Source of the DNA: Chloroflexota bacterium
GTDB lineage: Bacteria > Chloroflexota > Dehalococcoidia > Lucifugimonadales > UBA3495
DNA length: 6,210 nucleotides
NCBI GenBank assembly: GCA_028874675.1
Contig: JAPPJA010000420.1
Coordinates: 1 to 6,210 of the forward strand
Direction: 5' to 3'
In this document: positions 5,845-6,210 of the stretch, in pieces
How the letters are laid out: each line of letters starts with the position of its first letter
How positions within the stretch are numbered: position 1 is the first letter of the stretch
Translations under genes and position numbers: made by a program
The notes under the pieces: model-generated
The model's database searches: none
Told to the model about the DNA's origin: nothing
The model's input: the letters and a program-made list of their open reading frames with translations, nothing else

Positions 5845-5946
5845 CCCTTTCCACTTGCTGGGGGAAGGGCGGGATCGGCGCAACCTCCGTGTGGAGGTCG
5901 CCGCCCCGGTGGTTAATGTAGGTAGTGGCAGACCTACGTGTCTGCC
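5845..5946 (+). other. Array of three hairpins in the permease-ATPase spacer
   Basis: The 167-nt gap holds consecutive structures. First, CCCTTTCC (5845-5852) pairs with GGGAAGGG (5862-5869) with one G·U. Second, a 14-bp bulged stem: GGG (5871-5873) with CCC (5904-5906), CGGCG (5876-5880) with CGCCG (5899-5903), and ACCTCC (5883-5888) with GGAGGT (5893-5898), closing on a GTGT loop. Third, GTAGGT (5918-5923) pairs with ACCTAC (5932-5937), while GGCAGAC (5927-5933) can instead pair with GTCTGCC (5940-5946). No T-run follows any of them, so termination is not indicated. They may tune mRNA stability between operon segments; the first hairpin resembles dispersed CCTTCCCC…GGGGAAGG repeats known from other genomes. 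Confidence 0.55.
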
Positions 5947-5981
5947 CTGGTATTGTCGCCTGGAACACCTTGTAAAAACTC

Positions 5982-5987
5982 GAGGAA
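5982..5987 (+). promoter_or_regulatory. Ribosome site that selects the TTG start at 5997
   Basis: GAGGAA lies 9 nt before TTG 5997. The frame is closed by TAA at 5973-5975, and no ATG or GTG occurs between that stop and the first conserved residues, so TTG is the best start. The next in-frame TTG, at 6018, is farther from any ribosome site. Confidence 0.6.
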
Positions 5988-5996
5988 GCGATCAAA

Positions 5997-6210
5997 TTGG
6001 TAACTGCAACCAAGACTTTGCTTAAGGTCACCGACCTTTACGCCCAGTTCACCGGCTTTGGCGGTACCCGCGTGGTAAGGGCCATAGACGGCATCAACTT
6101 CTCCCTCGAACAGGGGGAGACCATGGGCCTGGTTGGTGAGTCGGGCTGCGGCAAGACCACCACCTGCCACGCCATCTTCCGACTGCTTCCCCCCGCCGGC
6201 GAAATTGTCT
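5997..6210 (+). CDS. ABC transporter ATP-binding protein, DppD/OppD family (5' part, cut by window end)
   Basis: The first 71 residues of an ATPase subunit are present and the frame runs off the window. It begins V-T-A-T-K-T-L-L-K-V-T-D-L (2-14), the usual first strand of the family, followed by R-A-I-D-G-I-N-F-S-L (28-37) and E-Q-G-E-T-M-G-L-V (38-46). A complete Walker A motif, G-E-S-G-C-G-K-T-T (47-55), follows and would bind the phosphates of ATP. R-L-L-P-P-A-G-E-I-V (62-71) is typical of the DppD/OppD subunit. Walker B, the ABC signature and the C-terminal peptide-transporter extension lie beyond the window. Following the two permeases, it would power the same importer; DppD rather than DppF is favoured by position and by the Leu-Pro-Pro segment. 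The start is TTG, so ATG-only gene finding would miss it. Confidence 0.87.
   Translation, partial: MVTATKTLLKVTDLYAQFTGFGGTRVVRAIDGINFSLEQGETMGLVGESGCGKTTTCHAIFRLLPPAGEIV

Noticed and set aside
4936..5883. Minus-strand open frame of 315 codons across the second permease
   Set aside because: Same shadow effect; the product is Gln/Gly/Asp-rich with no motif, and the + strand encodes a complete DppC-type permease.
1..6210. CRISPR array, tRNA/rRNA gene, insertion sequence or prophage genes
   Set aside because: No regularly spaced direct repeats, no tRNA- or rRNA-like sequence, and no transposase, integrase or phage-type reading frame were seen on either strand.

Overview
The window holds ordinary bacterial transport and repeat-protein genes, all on the + strand, separated by unusually structured intergenic DNA. 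The DNA is GC-rich with strong GC preference at third codon positions. The gene content is a cytoplasmic Asp-box/BNR beta-propeller followed by a family 5 solute-binding lipoprotein with a Pro/Gln/Ala-rich linker and Dpp/Opp-type permeases. Together with short dispersed palindromic repeats of the GTTCCCGC…GCGGGAAC kind, this is compatible with a free-living Chloroflexota bacterium (SAR202/Dehalococcoidia-like). That placement is an inference from family recognition, not a computed result.

Layout. 1-28: a short dispersed-repeat-like motif. 171-242: a sigma70-like promoter and strong RBS leading to a 327-residue seven-bladed BNR/Asp-box protein (243-1226). 1227-1358: a foldback repeat starting directly after the stop codon. 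1359-1620: no gene seen, one weak terminator-like hairpin. 1621-1831: a good promoter and a leader of about 175 nt. 1832-3682: substrate-binding lipoprotein of a peptide/nickel-type ABC importer. 3689-3844: a second, diverged copy of the foldback repeat. 3868-3900: a strong bulged hairpin. 3958-4893 and 4918-5829: the two permease subunits, DppB-like and DppC-like. 5845-5946: three consecutive hairpins. 5997-6210: the start of the ATPase subunit, beginning at TTG and cut by the window edge.

The transport genes would form one importer. The lipoprotein captures an oligopeptide or similar solute outside the membrane, the two permeases form the channel, and the ATPase (probably followed by a second one beyond the window) powers uptake. 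The substrate cannot be read from sequence. The binding-protein gene has its own promoter and is separated from the permease genes by a foldback repeat plus a hairpin, an arrangement that in other systems lets the binding protein be made in excess of the membrane subunits.

I see no evidence for a new enzymatic or defence system. The observation most worth pursuing is the pair of foldback elements: they share 19 identical bases at the left end, have inverted ends, and show apparent compensatory changes in an internal stem. The multi-hairpin dppC-ATPase spacer comes next.
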